A DNA stretch of 64,000 bases from Shinisaurus crocodilurus (GCA_021292165.1 CM037880.1:180069085-180133084), one strand, 5' to 3'. Shown: positions 22,470 to 32,738, counted from the stretch's first letter. Notes: generated by a model from the sequence alone, not told the origin. Numbers and translations are program-made.

Positions 22470-22472
<3 letters not shown>
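22046..22472. mobile_element. GC-rich foldback element, copy 1
   Basis: The ends GGGCTTGTTCGCACGAC and GTCGTGTGAACCGGCCC are inverted. The interior is strongly CpG-rich and shares GACCATGGTCGGTAGAGGGG and AGCAGCCGGAGC with 29235-29664. Large open frames in several reading frames are due to composition. It sits between two CT-rich simple repeats, so a TCT target duplication cannot be told from the microsatellite. Confidence 0.78.

Positions 22473-22511
<39 letters not shown>
22472..22511. repeat. (CT)n(GT)n compound microsatellite
   Basis: CT units run into GT units directly at the right edge of the GC-rich foldback element. Confidence 0.9.
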
Positions 22512-22529
22512 ACTACTTGATTTTGAAAG

Positions 22530-23290
22530 GGAAGGTGGGGATGTTGTGGGGCAGGCTGAGATACCAGAACTCAAGCCTGTCTGGGAAGCACTGGCCCGTC
22601 AACCTCAGATGCATAGCTAGCCATGGTTATTTAGTTGGGAGAGAAATGAACTCTCCACATGATTGGAAGCACTCCGTTATTTTTCACATATTCACACAAT
22701 CCAAAGTTCAGCACTACCACTGAAAAACTGTTATAGGGAGACCCTCTGGCTCAATTAAAGCCTAAGATTGCCAGGTGTTCCAATCCCTGACTGGAATCCA
22801 GAACTTTTCAAAGTCTTGCATACAGAGTCAGGAATCTTGGATTGGGGGAAACAGGAGGTAGAGCCCTCCTAAGATTGGCCAGGCAGACTCACTTCCTCCC
22901 CCAAATAACTGCTGTTGTAGTCATGCCTAATTGTTGAAGGATGGGGGAAGCTGCAGTACTGGGACCCAGTAACTGGCTGCAGCATCTTGTTTGCTGAGCC
23001 TCGGGAGCAGGAAGCTGTGCTGCACTGAGAGCTCACATATGGAGAGGCGAGAGGGAAGTGGGGACCGAGCTCAGGCTAAGAGTGAAGAGGCTGAGCCCTG
23101 AACAACGACCTTCTAGCTCTTCTACTGTTCTATAACATTCGTGAACTGTCTTTTCAGCACAGTTGGGATCCCTTTTGAATTTCATTTTTAATTTAATATT
23201 GGACCACCCACCATAAAACCACTACTGGGCAGGGGTACAAACAGGATTTTCTGCCTCTGGTACACTGTATGGGATTTGGGCTCTCCACCC
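22530..23290. other. no recognisable feature
   Basis: No gene, palindrome or retroelement domain that I can support. Confidence 0.5.
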
Positions 23291-23299
23291 ACTCACTGA

Positions 23300-23735
23300 C
23301 ACATTAAAAAGTCATAGGAACAAAGGAAGCTGCCTCATACTGAGTCAGACCATTGGTCCATCTAGACCAGCATTGTTGACACTGACTGGCAGCAGCTCTC
23401 CAGGGTTTATAGGCAGGAATCTTTCCAGCCCTACCTGGAGATGCCAGGAATTGAACCCGTTACCAGGGGAGGATGGTGACTCCTATGTCAGTGGGGTTCC
23501 GTTTCTATTACGTCTTTTTGTTTGAGCTTTATAGGAGCTATCCGTGGTGCTGAGCTCCATCCCCAAAATAGGTTCACCACCCTGGAGCACTAAAGATAGC
23601 TCCTATAGAGCTCAGAATAAAAGCTGCAATGCATAAGGAGCCCCACTGACATAGGAGTCACCAGCCTCCCCTGTGTTACCTTCTGCATGCAAAGCATGAG
23701 CTCTACCACTGAGCTACAGCCCTTCCCCAAATCAC
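23300..23735 (-). mobile_element. tRNA-Ala-like SINE split by a MITE
   Basis: On the minus strand GGGCTGTAGCTCAGTGGTAG is a tRNA-Ala-like head. The A box TAGCTCAGTGG maps to 23706-23716, the CTTTGCATGC anticodon arm lies nearby, and the B box GGTTCAATTCC maps to 23447-23457. The tail (GACCAATGGTCTGACTCAGT, ending TTCCTTTGTTCCTATG) is CR1-like. A 210-bp hAT-type MITE lies between anticodon arm and B box, so this copy can no longer form a normal tRNA-type promoter. Confidence 0.85.
23464..23673. mobile_element. hAT-type MITE, 210-bp family, nested
   Basis: Ends CAGGGGAGGATGGTGACTCC and GAGTCACCAGCCTCCCCTG. Exactly 210 bp, like 4580-4789. GTTAC occurs on both sides (host CCCGTTAC left, TGTTACCT right), but the 8-bp duplication is not cleanly aligned. 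Confidence 0.83.
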
Positions 23736-23844
23736 CTTGGGTGCCAATACTTTAAAATTTCTTGGTCCACCATTTACATTGCTAATCCAATTCCTGCCCG
23801 TTGCCATAATCTAGATCCCCCACCCTTTCCTTCCTCTCTAGCGC

Positions 23845-23926
23845 TGCAATTCTATGCATACTTACCTGGGAATAAGTCCCATTAACTTCAGTAGGACTTG
23901 CTTCTGAGTAGACATACATAGGATTG
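23845..23926. mobile_element. palindromic MITE, AGTAAGCCCC family
   Basis: GCTGCAATTCTATGCATACT at the left pairs with GTAGACATACATAGGATTG at the right. It is followed at once by a CT-rich and CA-rich simple repeat (about 23928-23980). Confidence 0.75.
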
Positions 23927-24189
23927 CTCTCCCTCTCCCTCTCCCCCTCCGTCCCCCCCCTCTCTCTCTCACACACACACTGTTTCCCCCAACATGCCAA
24001 CTCAGGTGATACAGTCTAGAAAAACTTCATTTAGCTGAATTCAGGGTGCTAAACTCAGAGAGTGATTGTGGTCTAGATCTGTGAGAAGTAGTGTGTGTGA
24101 AGCCAGCTCAAAGGAGGCAGATTTCTGTCTTAAATCATCCAGATTTCTGTCTTAAATTTCTGTCTTAAATCATGTCCTTTTTATCAGCT

Positions 24190-24545
24190 GATCATCATCA
24201 TCAGGCGATCACTCGTGACCGAGTAAGATTGTCTTCCGGGATAAAAGGAGGAAATTCTAAAGAAGATTGTGTAGACTCTAGCGATGGGTCCGTAAGTGAC
24301 TGTGGAGGCCAATTCTAGATCCACACAGCTTCCCACAGTGAGGACACAGGTTACCAGATAGAAGATGGTCCTGTAAAGGATTCATTTGACGTGCTTTTCG
24401 CTTAGCACGTTTCTCCCTTTCACCTTGCACTCGGGTTTCTTCAAAGTCCATGGAACCTTTGTGAAAGGCCAACCTCCATTTAGATCGTTCATGGGCCAGA
24501 GCTTCCCAGTTTTCGATGTTTATATTGCATTTTTTTAGATTAGCC
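24190..24545 (-). mobile_element. LINE 3' fragment with a C2H2 finger
   Basis: The minus-strand frame 24278-24472 ends in C43-x2-C46-x12-H59-x3-H63 with the run CGSRIGLHSHLRTH, a form known from the C-terminal ends of some vertebrate retroelement proteins rather than host zinc-finger arrays. After the stop (lower coordinates on the plus strand) there is a GATTGTCTTCCGGGAT-type 3' region and an (ATC)n run (about 24192-24203) resembling a LINE tail. The rest of the protein is missing. The exact LINE clade is uncertain. Confidence 0.6.
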
Positions 24546-24549
24546 TTAT

Positions 24550-24955
24550 AATCTCAGCTGAGTCACTACTCTGAGAAAATGTTATACTTGCACAGTAGTG
24601 TCTAGGATACTACTCACACTGGTTTTGAAAGCCAAACAAGCATATTCCATTCGAACTTCTGAAAAAATCTCACATGCCACTTTTCCCCCTTAAGAGGTGT
24701 TTGGAGGCCAGGCTCATTCTCATAATTGAAAGACTGAGGAGCAGCAGTTCCAAAAAGCAGTGCAAATGTAGCTTGGAGCTAGAGGGAAAGGGAGAAAAGG
24801 CTGAGAAAAGGGAGAAAAGGCTGGTTTTGGTATGTGCCTTTCTCTGTTGAAACTAAGGAGACTCCTGAGCAAACTTAGCAGTCATGGGAATAAGAGGGGA
24901 GGTGCTCTTTTAGATCAGTACAGTACTGTACCATTTTTTTCTTGATTAAAGAACA
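24550..24955. other. no recognisable feature
   Basis: Contains a short direct duplication of GGGAGAAAAGGCTG (about 24790-24822). Nothing else can be named. Confidence 0.5.
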
Positions 24956-24957
24956 AA

Positions 24958-25240
24958 AAGCAGATAGCGGGAATAAGATAAGATAAGGAGAGGCATGCTG
25001 GATCAGACCAAGGGTCTACCTAGTGCAGCATTCCGTTCACACAGTGGCCAACCAGCTGCCCACAGGAAACCCACAAGAAGGACATGAGTGCAACAGCGCC
25101 CTCCCACCTATGTTCCCCAGCAACTGGTGTACATAGGCATACTGCCTCTGATCCTGGAGGACTAGTATCCATTGATAGCTTTATCCTCCATGAATTTGTC
25201 CAATCCCCTTTTAAAGCCATTCCACAATGGAGGGAGATAT
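24958..25240 (-). mobile_element. CR1-like LINE 3' end, minus strand
   Basis: On the minus strand it reads GGACAAATTCATGGAGGATA, then a GGTTGGCCACTGTG segment, then CCCTTGGTCTGATCCAGCAT and a CTTATCTTATCTT tail. It abuts, head to head, the plus-strand CR1 at 25245. Both contain 3' sequence, so they are separate insertions. Confidence 0.75.
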
Positions 25241-25244
25241 ACAC

Positions 25245-26696
25245 TTGGCGCCCCCCAAAGATCTATATTGGGACAAGTGCTTTTTAACTTGATCAAAAAT
25301 GATCTGGAGTTAGGGGTGAGTGGTGAGGCGACCAAGTTTGCTGACAACACCAAATTATTTCGGATGGCTGGAACACAAAGGGGCAGAGAAGAGCTCCAAA
25401 AGGACCTCTCCAAACTGGAAGAATGACTACTGAGCTGGCTGTGACTGACCAGGAAAGAGATCTTCAGGGTGTAGTGGACAGCTCAATGAAAAAGGCAAAG
25501 TCCATGTTGGAGATCATTAGGAGAGGAATAAAAAATAAAACTGCAAATATCATAATGACATTATTTGAATCTGTGGAGTGATTTGTGTGGAGGAAGCAGC
25601 CAGCCCCCCCTTCCTCCATAATTTGGAATACTGGATACAGTTGGTCACTGCACCTCAAAAAGGATATTATAGAACTGGAAAAGGTTCAGCAAAGAGCAGC
25701 AAAAATGATCAAGGGGCTGGAGCTACTCTGAGGAAGGATTACAATGTGTGTGTGGGGGGGGGGGTAGCTTAGAAAAAAGGCAAGAAATGGGGGATGTGAT
25801 AAAGGTTATAAAATTATGCATGGAATGAAAAAAATGGATAGGTTCTCCCTCTCTCATACTACTAGAAATGGGGTTCATCCAATGAAACTGAGTGGTAGGA
25901 GATTCAAGACAGATAGAATGAACTACTTCTTCACACAGTGCATAGTTAAACTATGGCATTTGCTTCCACAGCATGAAGTGATGACCACCAACAGGGACAG
26001 CTTCAAATGGGGCTGGACAAATTCATAGAGGACAAGGCTATCAGTGTCTACTAGTCATGATGGCTATGAATACCAGTTTTTTTATTTATTTATTTCATTT
26101 CCATACTGCCCAATAGCTAAAGCTCTCTGGGCAGTTTACAACAGTGCCTAAACAAGGCCATAATACAGTAAAAAATGATTTTAAAAAATTACTTAACAAT
26201 ACAGAATTTAAAACAGTTTAAAAATTTAAAAACAATTCAGCAACAAAAACACTATTTAATACAGAATGGACCTGTTAAAAACACCTGACATGGGTGTCCC
26301 CATCAAGCCATTAAAATGACCCTAGACATCCTTAAATGCCTCAATATAGAGGGCTGTCTTAGCCTGGCATTGAAAAGATGACAAAGTTGGAGCCAGGTGG
26401 GCCTCAGAGGGAAGAGCATTCCACAGTCAGGAGACCACCACTGAGAAAGAGGCACTCGGAGGAAGTGAATGTAGTATCCAGGTAGATTGCAGTTGGGAGA
26501 GGCGTTCTGTTAAGTATTGCGGTCCCAAGCCATGTAAGGGGCTTACAGTTGCTGGGGATCATGGGCGGGAGGGTGCTGTTGCGCTCACATCCTGCTTACA
26601 GGCTTCCCATAGGCATCTTCTTGGCCACTAAGAACAGAATGCTGGACTAGAGAAGCCTTTGGTCTGATCCGGCATGACTCTTCCTAGGTTCTTATG
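25245..26696 (+). mobile_element. CR1-like LINE relic with RT fragment
   Basis: The 5'-truncated copy starts in reverse transcriptase: a frame at about 25172-25426 shows SILGQVLFNL, then KFADNTKLF where active enzymes carry FADD, then LQKDLSKL. After frame breaks, LEYWIQLVT and a KVQQRAAKMIKG-like stretch follow near 25630-25730, then the 3' untranslated end CCTTTGGTCTGATCCGGC with tail GGTTCTTATGAG. The catalytic Asp to Asn change and frameshifts make it inactive. An L2-like insertion interrupts it at about 26075-26545. Confidence 0.82.
26075..26545 (-). mobile_element. L2-like LINE tail nested in CR1
   Basis: Plus-strand TTTATTTATTTATTTCATTT followed by ATACTGCCCAATAGCTAAAG and CTCTGGGCAGTTTACAAC is the complement of an L2-like 3' end. 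Related fragments are at 28130-28350 and 35803-35935. CR1 sequence resumes to its right. Confidence 0.65.
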
Positions 26697-26799
26697 AGTC
26701 TGTGATTAAATTGGAAGATATCACAGCCTCCCCAACTGCTGCTGGATAAACAGTGTTGCAGTGGGTTGTTTAAAAAACAACAAATGTTTTGGCTTGCAG

Positions 26800-26802
<3 letters not shown>

Positions 26803-26832
<30 letters not shown>
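26803..26832. repeat. (AT)n microsatellite
   Basis: About 14 AT units downstream of the CR1 tail. Confidence 0.9.
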
Positions 26833-26834
<2 letters not shown>

Positions 26835-27203
26835 AGTCTCTGCAGTCATCAGGGGTATTGTCTTCTGTATATCCAAAAGATGTTTTCCATTATATTAAGG
26901 AAGAATATTTAACTTTAAATATTCAACAGGGTTACTGGATCAGTGAGTGCATTCATGCAGCTGCTTCCCATCTGCTTCTTGCAGATCTTTCATTTGGACA
27001 TGTATTGCAAGGGAGCTGTGCGTAGTGGTGGCATTGTGCTACTTTTGGCCACAAAGAAAGGGCAGTTCAAAGGGTCATCCCTAGCACAGTTTGCCACTAG
27101 ATTTCAGAAAACGCTTTGGGGAAGCTGTTTGCAGTGTTTTCTATCTCAGGCTAACAAAATCAAGGCAGAGGTTAGCCTTGTGCAAAATACTGTGTGTGTC
27201 TAT

Positions 27204-27241
<38 letters not shown>

Positions 27242-27850
27242 GTATATACACACACAAACACACACCAGTTTCTCTCTCCCCCCCCCTCGCTTTGGTCAAT
27301 CCTACAATCCTAGTGAGTGTCAGAAACTCTTCCCTGTGGATTTCACTATGTGGTGACTAAAAAAAAAAAGAAGTCACCCTGTGGTAGACTTACCAACTTA
27401 AAAAAACAAAACAAAATGAAGTCTGCTTCAGTGCCTTTATTATCATTAAACTGTTGTGTAGAAATTTAGTGGCTGAGAAACCTTCACCAGTTACAATTCT
27501 GTCTTGGGATACTTTTAAAGGCATAGGAGCAGGTTCGGGGGGGGGGGGGGAACAGATAACAACCTGCCTTTGTGGTGATAGAAAAGCCATTGTGTATGCA
27601 CTGCATGCTTCACAGTGTGATAAGTAGTCCTATCTTGTCACAACGCATTGTCTAGTTCAAATGTGTATATGAAATGCAGGTATCATATGCATCTCTGTGG
27701 AAATGGAAAAGCTCATTACAAGATATCATTGCCTGTCAAAATTGTGTGAAGTTTGATGCCTACCACCATTTATAAAGCAAGCCTAGGTTAAGGACAGAAC
27801 AATAAGAGTATGCTACCAAAAAAAGAAAGAAAGAAAAAGAAACTATAATC
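26835..27850. other. mostly unique with simple repeats
   Basis: Contains an (AC)n run at 27207-27265, a poly-A patch (27361-27371) and poly-G at 27537-27550. No gene is supported. Confidence 0.5.
27207..27265. repeat. (AC)n microsatellite, interrupted
   Basis: AC units broken once by ATATATGTATAT near 27235-27247. Confidence 0.9.
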
Positions 27851-27854
27851 TTTA

Positions 27855-27925
27855 AACCCCATTTAATTCAATGGGACTTATTCCTGAGTAGACATGTATA
27901 GGATTGTAGGATTACACTGTTAAGG
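27855..27925. mobile_element. palindromic MITE, AGTAAGCCCC family, right half
   Basis: AACCCCATTTAATTCAATGG and GACTTATTCCTGAGTAGACA are followed by the end TATAGGATTGTAGG. The left terminus is missing. Confidence 0.6.
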
Positions 27926-28129
27926 TACTGATTAGGGCTCAAATGCTTACATTTATTGGAAAGTGGAAGACAGGTGCAATATTCATCATTCCAAGTATCT
28001 GTCTAGACCTCCACTGAATGCTAATATCATAGTTTGGAATAACAGAAGTCAATTGGTTAAGCACAGTTACTGCTCTCTTGCCTTATATCAACATAGTTAG
28101 AGTTCACTATGTTGCAGATGAATAGCTTG

Positions 28130-28350
28130 TTTAATATTTATTTCAACATTTGTATGCTGCCTCCCAAGGCAACTCACATCACACAAAAAGATAAAATCAT
28201 CCTATAAAATTCAGGAAAATATTACAAATAAATCACAGTCCCTACTAAAACATTGACACAGCAGCAGTTTGAAACAATCTAGAGCACTGCATACATTAAT
28301 AAAAGGCAGCTTAAAATAGAGCATTAGAACAGGAATAGTTGAAAACAATC
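28130..28350 (-). mobile_element. LINE 3' end, L2-like
   Basis: Begins TATTTATTTCAACATTTGTA and GCTGCCTCCCAAGGCAACTC, the complement of an L2-type 3' end, followed by A-rich degenerate units (AAACAATC repeats). Confidence 0.5.
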
Positions 28351-28600
28351 CAGAGCGCTACAAAAATTCCTCTCTGCTATTAAGCTACCTATCTCAAATC
28401 TGTTTGCCCTTTCCATTTTCCCTGCTACCCCAAACTGAACTCCTGATCATGGGTATAGAAGACATAATCTGAGCCATGTGTCAATTAATTTAATTTACAT
28501 ACTTAACTTCTGGTGTATAATTTGGACACTGGGGACAGAGATTTGGTTTTTTGGTGAAAGAGAACAGGCACGCCATTGCACACTTCCATAGGTACTGGGG

Positions 28601-28729
28601 CAGGGAACCCATGGCCCTCCAGATGTTGGACTGCAACTCCCATGATCCCTGACCATTGGTTATGCTGGCTTAGGCTGATGAAAGCTGGAGTCCAACAACA
28701 TCTGGAGGGTCATAGACTCCCCACCCCTG
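28601..28729. mobile_element. palindromic hAT-type MITE
   Basis: The ends CAGGGAACCCATGGCCCTCC and GGAGGGTCATAGACTCCCC surround a TGCAACTCCCATGATCCC arm. No target duplication found (TACTGGGG against GCATACAG). Confidence 0.7.
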
Positions 28730-28964
28730 GCATACAGGAATGTATCCAGCAGCACAATCCAATGCATGTTTACCCAGAAGCAAATACTTTGCGATAGATT
28801 GCCTCCTGTATTGTCTACCACCACTGTTGGTTGTGCAAAAGAACAACAATGCAAAGCAAATAAAGAGAACACACCCACACAGAAGCAGTAGAATCCAGAA
28901 TAAACATATATGATTAACAGCACAACTCTACAAGCCCCATGGAACGTAGTAGGACTTACTAGGC

Positions 28965-29219
28965 CAGGGGTTCTCAACCAGGGGGGAATTCCCCCCAGGG
29001 GGGAATTTTAGGGTTTCGGGGGGGATTGGGACCACAGACTCAACCTGTTGGAATACTGATCTTTCTACAAATTACAATTCTACAGATTGCACATAATCTA
29101 CAGGACATCACACCTTATTGTATGGCACAGATTAAGTCAGACAATCTTGGAAAGGGGGGAATGACATTCTGACATATGGTGAAAAGGGTGCATGGGGCAA
29201 AAAAGGTTGAGAACCACTG
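28965..29219. mobile_element. non-autonomous hAT element, TTCTCAACC ends
   Basis: The ends CAGGGGTTCTCAACC and GGTTGAGAACCACTG are flanked by TACTAGGC and CACTAGGC (7 of 8). The left part repeats GGGGGGAATT. It is inserted in a remnant of an AGTAAGCCCC-family MITE (28925-28964) and ends 15 bp before a GC-rich foldback element. Confidence 0.83.
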
Positions 29220-29234
29220 CACTAGGCAGATATA

Positions 29235-29664
29235 GGGCGTGTTCGCACGACACGGGAACCGCGGGGGAGCAGAAGTCCCCCACGGTTCCCGTGTCGTACA
29301 AACGCCAACTGGGGGTGCCCCCGCGGGACGGCCGCACGCGGGATGCATGCAAAGTGACCATGGTCGGTAGAGGGGTAAGCCCCTACCGTGTGTGTCCACC
29401 TTGCCGTGCGAACAGCGGGCAGCCGTCCCGGAGGGGCTGCACAGAGGCGGCAGCCCAGAGCAGCCGGAGCTGCCGACGCAAACGGACCCTCTGGGCATCC
29501 CGGGCATCCGCCCTCTAGCGCCAGGAGGCCCGCACTCCCCTCCCGGCTCCACCAGGGTCCGCCCACGCGCGTGGAGCCCAGGTCATCTGCGGCGCTCCGC
29601 CGGACCCCGTGGATCGCCCCGTGGTGGCTCCCCCGCCCGCAGCCTGGGTCGTGCGAACCGGCCC
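29235..29664. mobile_element. GC-rich foldback element, copy 2
   Basis: The ends GGGCGTGTTCGCACGAC and GTCGTGCGAACCGGCCC are inverted, with ATA directly outside both, a possible 3-bp target duplication. An additional 5' hairpin forms between ACACGGGAACCG and CGGTTCCCGTGT. It shares the interior with 22046-22472, including GGTAGAGGGGTAAGCCCCTA. It is 430 bp against 427 bp. Confidence 0.8.
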
Positions 29665-29749
29665 ATAGAATTGCACTGATAATCACATATGTTTATTATT
29701 GTGTCTATTGCTTATATGTGGGTTTGTTCTCTTCCTTTTGATTGTTGTT

Positions 29750-29925
29750 CTGGGTAGTGGTTGCAATGATGAGAAAGAGAAGCAGTAGGAGCTGGTGACA
29801 ATGGCAATGAGAAGGTAAGCTCACTGAGGGAGTGGCCCCACTGAGGGTGCCTTGCCTGTGGAGCTGGCGCTGAGCCTAATCATGGATCTTCTTCTCCATC
29901 ACGTCTAGTTTGGCCTTAAGCAATA
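29750..29925 (+). repeat. dispersed repeat shared with 57490-57840
   Basis: GCAATGATGAGAAAGAG, GACAATGGCAATGAGAAGG and GAGGGTGCC-type segments recur in inverted orientation within 57490-57840. The right end ATCACGTCTAGTTTGGCC matches the terminus of the 15945-16378 element, suggesting a related inverted-repeat transposon. Confidence 0.55.
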
Positions 29926-30047
29926 TTGGCAGAAGGAGTGAACAGTGTAGATATTCCTGGAATCCAGACAACTCTGCACTGAAGGTTAAGCAGGCAAACT
30001 GGAAATAGATTTCTAATACCCCATGTATTTCTATGCCCCTTTCTCAT

Positions 30048-30150
30048 AGGTGGCTGCATTCCTAAGCAAACTTACTTGAGAGTAAGCTCCAATGAACTAA
30101 ATGGGGCTTACTTCCATGTAAACATGCCTGGGATTGTACTGTAAGGGTTA
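30048..30150. mobile_element. palindromic MITE, AGTAAGCCCC family
   Basis: GGCTGCATTCCTAAGCAAAC at the left pairs with CATGCCTGGGATTGTACTGT at the right. The central hairpin has several mismatches. Confidence 0.7.
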
Positions 30151-30750
30151 CTTCCATTACCTTTCTGAAGTGTTATGGGATTTAAGTGATCAGTTGTCAT
30201 CATGAATAGCATTCATTTCCTTTAACTGCTATGAAAAAAAAATTGAATCGGTACATTAAACTGTGTGCATTCCCACGCCCTCTGTTCAGAGAAATGTTGC
30301 CCTCCTTGCTGTTTTCTTAGGAAAGTGGTACCTCCGCTCTGTGTAATAATAGAAGCAAGTTCAGGGGAAAATGTTAAAGCTGAATGTTGATAAGGAAAAT
30401 TTATATAGAGCTTTGTGGATTACTCATATCTCTCCATGTCCATCATTTTTTAGAGCCAGGTTTATGTCAGGCTGAGCTGGGAAGGAATGAAGATGGTGAG
30501 ATCTGGCTGAAATGGAAGATTTAATTCTGATCATTTGTTTGGAGTTTGTTCACATTTAGTGCTTAGATCTCATAAGCCTTTTTAGTTCCTAAATTGACTG
30601 TTGTATAGAGCAAGTTTTGCTATGTTTTGTATGGCTTACGCCCAGATTTTTTTAACCTGAATGAAGTTAAGGTCATACTTAGAAACAAGAGAACAGGGGG
30701 GAAATGTTTGATAATCTGAAACTCAGTGCATTGTATTCTAACAACACATT
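30150..30750. other. no recognisable feature
   Basis: Unique-looking AT-rich sequence without a gene. Confidence 0.5.
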
Positions 30751-30754
30751 CTTA

Positions 30755-30880
30755 TCTATCTACTGTTGCTGTAAGTCACCTTGAGGGTTGTTGTTTTTAA
30801 AGTGACTTAAGAAAATAATAATGATGATGAAGAAGAAGAAGAAGAAGAAGAAGAAGAAGAAGAAGAAGAAGAAGAAGAAA
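30755..30880 (+). mobile_element. L2-like tail with expanded (GAA)n
   Basis: TGCTGTAAGTCACCTTGAGG followed by AATAATAATGATGATG is an L2-type 3' end. Its A-rich tail has grown into about 18 GAA units (30823-30879), a purine-only strand. Confidence 0.65.
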
Positions 30881-30889
30881 GTCCTAGTA

Positions 30890-30955
30890 TGTTTAATAGG
30901 GTTTATAGGGCTTATTCCTAGGTAAGTGTGCATAGGATTGCAGTCTAAGTATTAT
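30890..30955. mobile_element. palindromic MITE, AGTAAGCCCC family, fragment
   Basis: GGCTTATTCCTAGGTAAGTG and TGCATAGGATTGCAGTCTAA form the right end. The left half is degraded. Confidence 0.6.
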
Positions 30956-30959
30956 GAAA

Positions 30960-31510
30960 GTGATTAGAATAGACTCTAGGCTGGTTTAGACAAAACCAAT
31001 TATCCATTGGTACCAGTGTGGAAGCTTCTTTCCCCAAGCTAATAGAAGTTGTGGGGGTGATTTTCATTGGGGCCATGGTGGGGGAAGAGTTAATGCCTCC
31101 CTCCCATGCACCATTGTCCTTACCCTGATCAGGCCCCAGATGAATGCTATTGAGAAGGGGGGACGACTAGATGTCTTAAGTGCAATCATGCATTTAATGA
31201 TGCATCTAGTTTTGTCCTCAGATTTACTAGATGAAAATCTGTAGGCCATATCCTGTTTTGTACAAGGAGGACTCTTATTGTTAGCAATCACATGCAATGA
31301 TGCCCATTATTTATAGGGCTGTCTCTGAAAGAGCCAGGAATGGGAGCCAGTATACGCACAGGGAACTGGACCACTCCCATAATCTTTTAACTTTTTTAAT
31401 TGTCTGGTAATGTCAGTACAAATGGGTTCCCAAGATGTCATGGCATTTTGACTTGCTGCACTACTCTGTTAACTCTTCATAGTTTCATGACTTCATGTTC
31501 TCCCCTTTGA
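30960..31510. other. no recognisable feature
   Basis: Contains a weak ACTAGATG/CATCTAGT inverted pair (31150-31213). No gene is supported. Confidence 0.45.
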
Positions 31511-31513
31511 AAA

Positions 31514-31620
31514 GCTGGGTTCAGACAACAAGATACAGGTTGAGTGTGGGTTGTTGTTGAACCATGGATGTTGTTGAAACATGGATTATCATTTTTTTAA
31601 AAAAACAACTTTGTCCCAAT
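31514..31620. mobile_element. foldback element fragment
   Basis: GCTGGGTTCAGACAACAAGA and GAGTGTGGGTTGTTGTTGAA match the left part of 62963-63130. The right arm is absent. Confidence 0.55.
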
Positions 31621-31639
31621 TCAAGCCACAAGACATGGA

Positions 31640-32280
31640 GTTGTACTTCAGCTATTTCACGTTGGAATCTGTCCTTGTGGTTCCTCAGTTCAAGAATAAC
31701 AAAGAATCTTGCGGCAACTTGAAGACTAACCAATTTATTTTGGCATAAGCTTTCATGGACACTGTCCACTTCATTAGATGCATGAAGTGTTAACTTCACA
31801 TTGGCAGCTTTATATACACATAATGCTGGGGGTGGGGTGGAAACTGTGTTGTCAGGTGGAACTGAAATACAAAAAGTACGAACAGAGATGTACCTTTAAG
31901 GTGATAACACAGACCTCATTGCAATGGTGAGCTGATTAACATATGGTGATTTAAAAAACAAACAAACCACACCGTTATCCTTATTCAAACTTATTCAAAG
32001 AAATAAAGTTGATTTAATTGTATTTCAGGAATCTTGCACTGAGATCTGTCTTTGAAATTCTTTTGTTGAAGAATGGTCAAAGGAATATCAAAGACAGACT
32101 GATTGGTATCATTAGGAGCCCTCCCTCTGGAAGCAGCCAGTGTGAACACTAAAAAAAATGTTTTAAATATACATCTTTCAAGGACAAGCTCTCCCAGACC
32201 TGGGCCAAATATACAAGAATGCCCCAGAGCAATGGGGAGTTTATCTGTAATCTGATTTAAAGATTGCTGCATTCAATATA
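31640..32280 (-). mobile_element. retroelement relic, possibly Penelope-like
   Basis: On the minus strand ATGAAAGCTTATGCCAAAAT and AAATTGGTTAGTCTTCAAG form the 3' motif of a widely dispersed reptile repeat that I associate, tentatively, with Penelope-like elements. The segment at about 31990-32065 has a second diverged copy of the CAAAGACAGAT...CAATT stretch. No intact frame. Confidence 0.4.
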
Positions 32281-32281
32281 G

Positions 32282-32590
32282 AACAGAGTTTCTGTGCCTT
32301 TGACAGTTGTATGCAAAGGATGACTTCAGCAAGTGCTGTTTCTCCCACCACTGTAATCCTATGACAAGAGAACCTGCATCTATTCCTCTTCTATGAAGCT
32401 ATTAACAGTTCAAATATTTCTGTCATGTATTAGATATGGAAAAACTTAAATGGGGAGGGGTTTTCCTTTCTCCCTCCCACAACTGTACAATATTCCCTTC
32501 CCACAACTGTACAATATTCCCTTAAGCACTTTATATTTGAAAGCTTTAATTATTTTAAAGAATTATTTTATCAAAACCAAATGTGTCTTT
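32282..32590. other. mostly unique; short tandem duplication
   Basis: CCCACAACTGTACAATATTC occurs twice in tandem at about 32476-32521. Nothing else is recognised. Confidence 0.6.
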
Positions 32591-32591
32591 G

Positions 32592-32596
<5 letters not shown>

Positions 32597-32628
<32 letters not shown>
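32597..32628. repeat. (GT)n microsatellite
   Basis: About 16 GT units. Confidence 0.9.
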
Positions 32629-32630
<2 letters not shown>

Positions 32631-32738
32631 ACAAATATAGTGTACTCAATAGAATAAGAGACTATTTGGTTTTGATTTATAAATGCATGTTTTCTTCTTT
32701 CTTTTCTGAAGACTTTATGGCATTCTGACAGTTTAAGG

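Noticed and set aside
22193..22723. 176-codon open frame on plus
   Set aside because: It crosses a CpG-rich foldback element and a CT/GT microsatellite. The equivalent frame is not kept in the second copy at 29235-29664.
23441..23735. Functional tRNA-Ala gene on the minus strand
   Set aside because: A and B boxes are separated by a 210-bp MITE and followed by a SINE body and CR1-like tail. No acceptor-stem pairing.
24278..24472. Host zinc-finger gene exon
   Set aside because: A single finger at the end of a broken frame, of a retroelement type, without linker-joined fingers or a KRAB/SCAN region.
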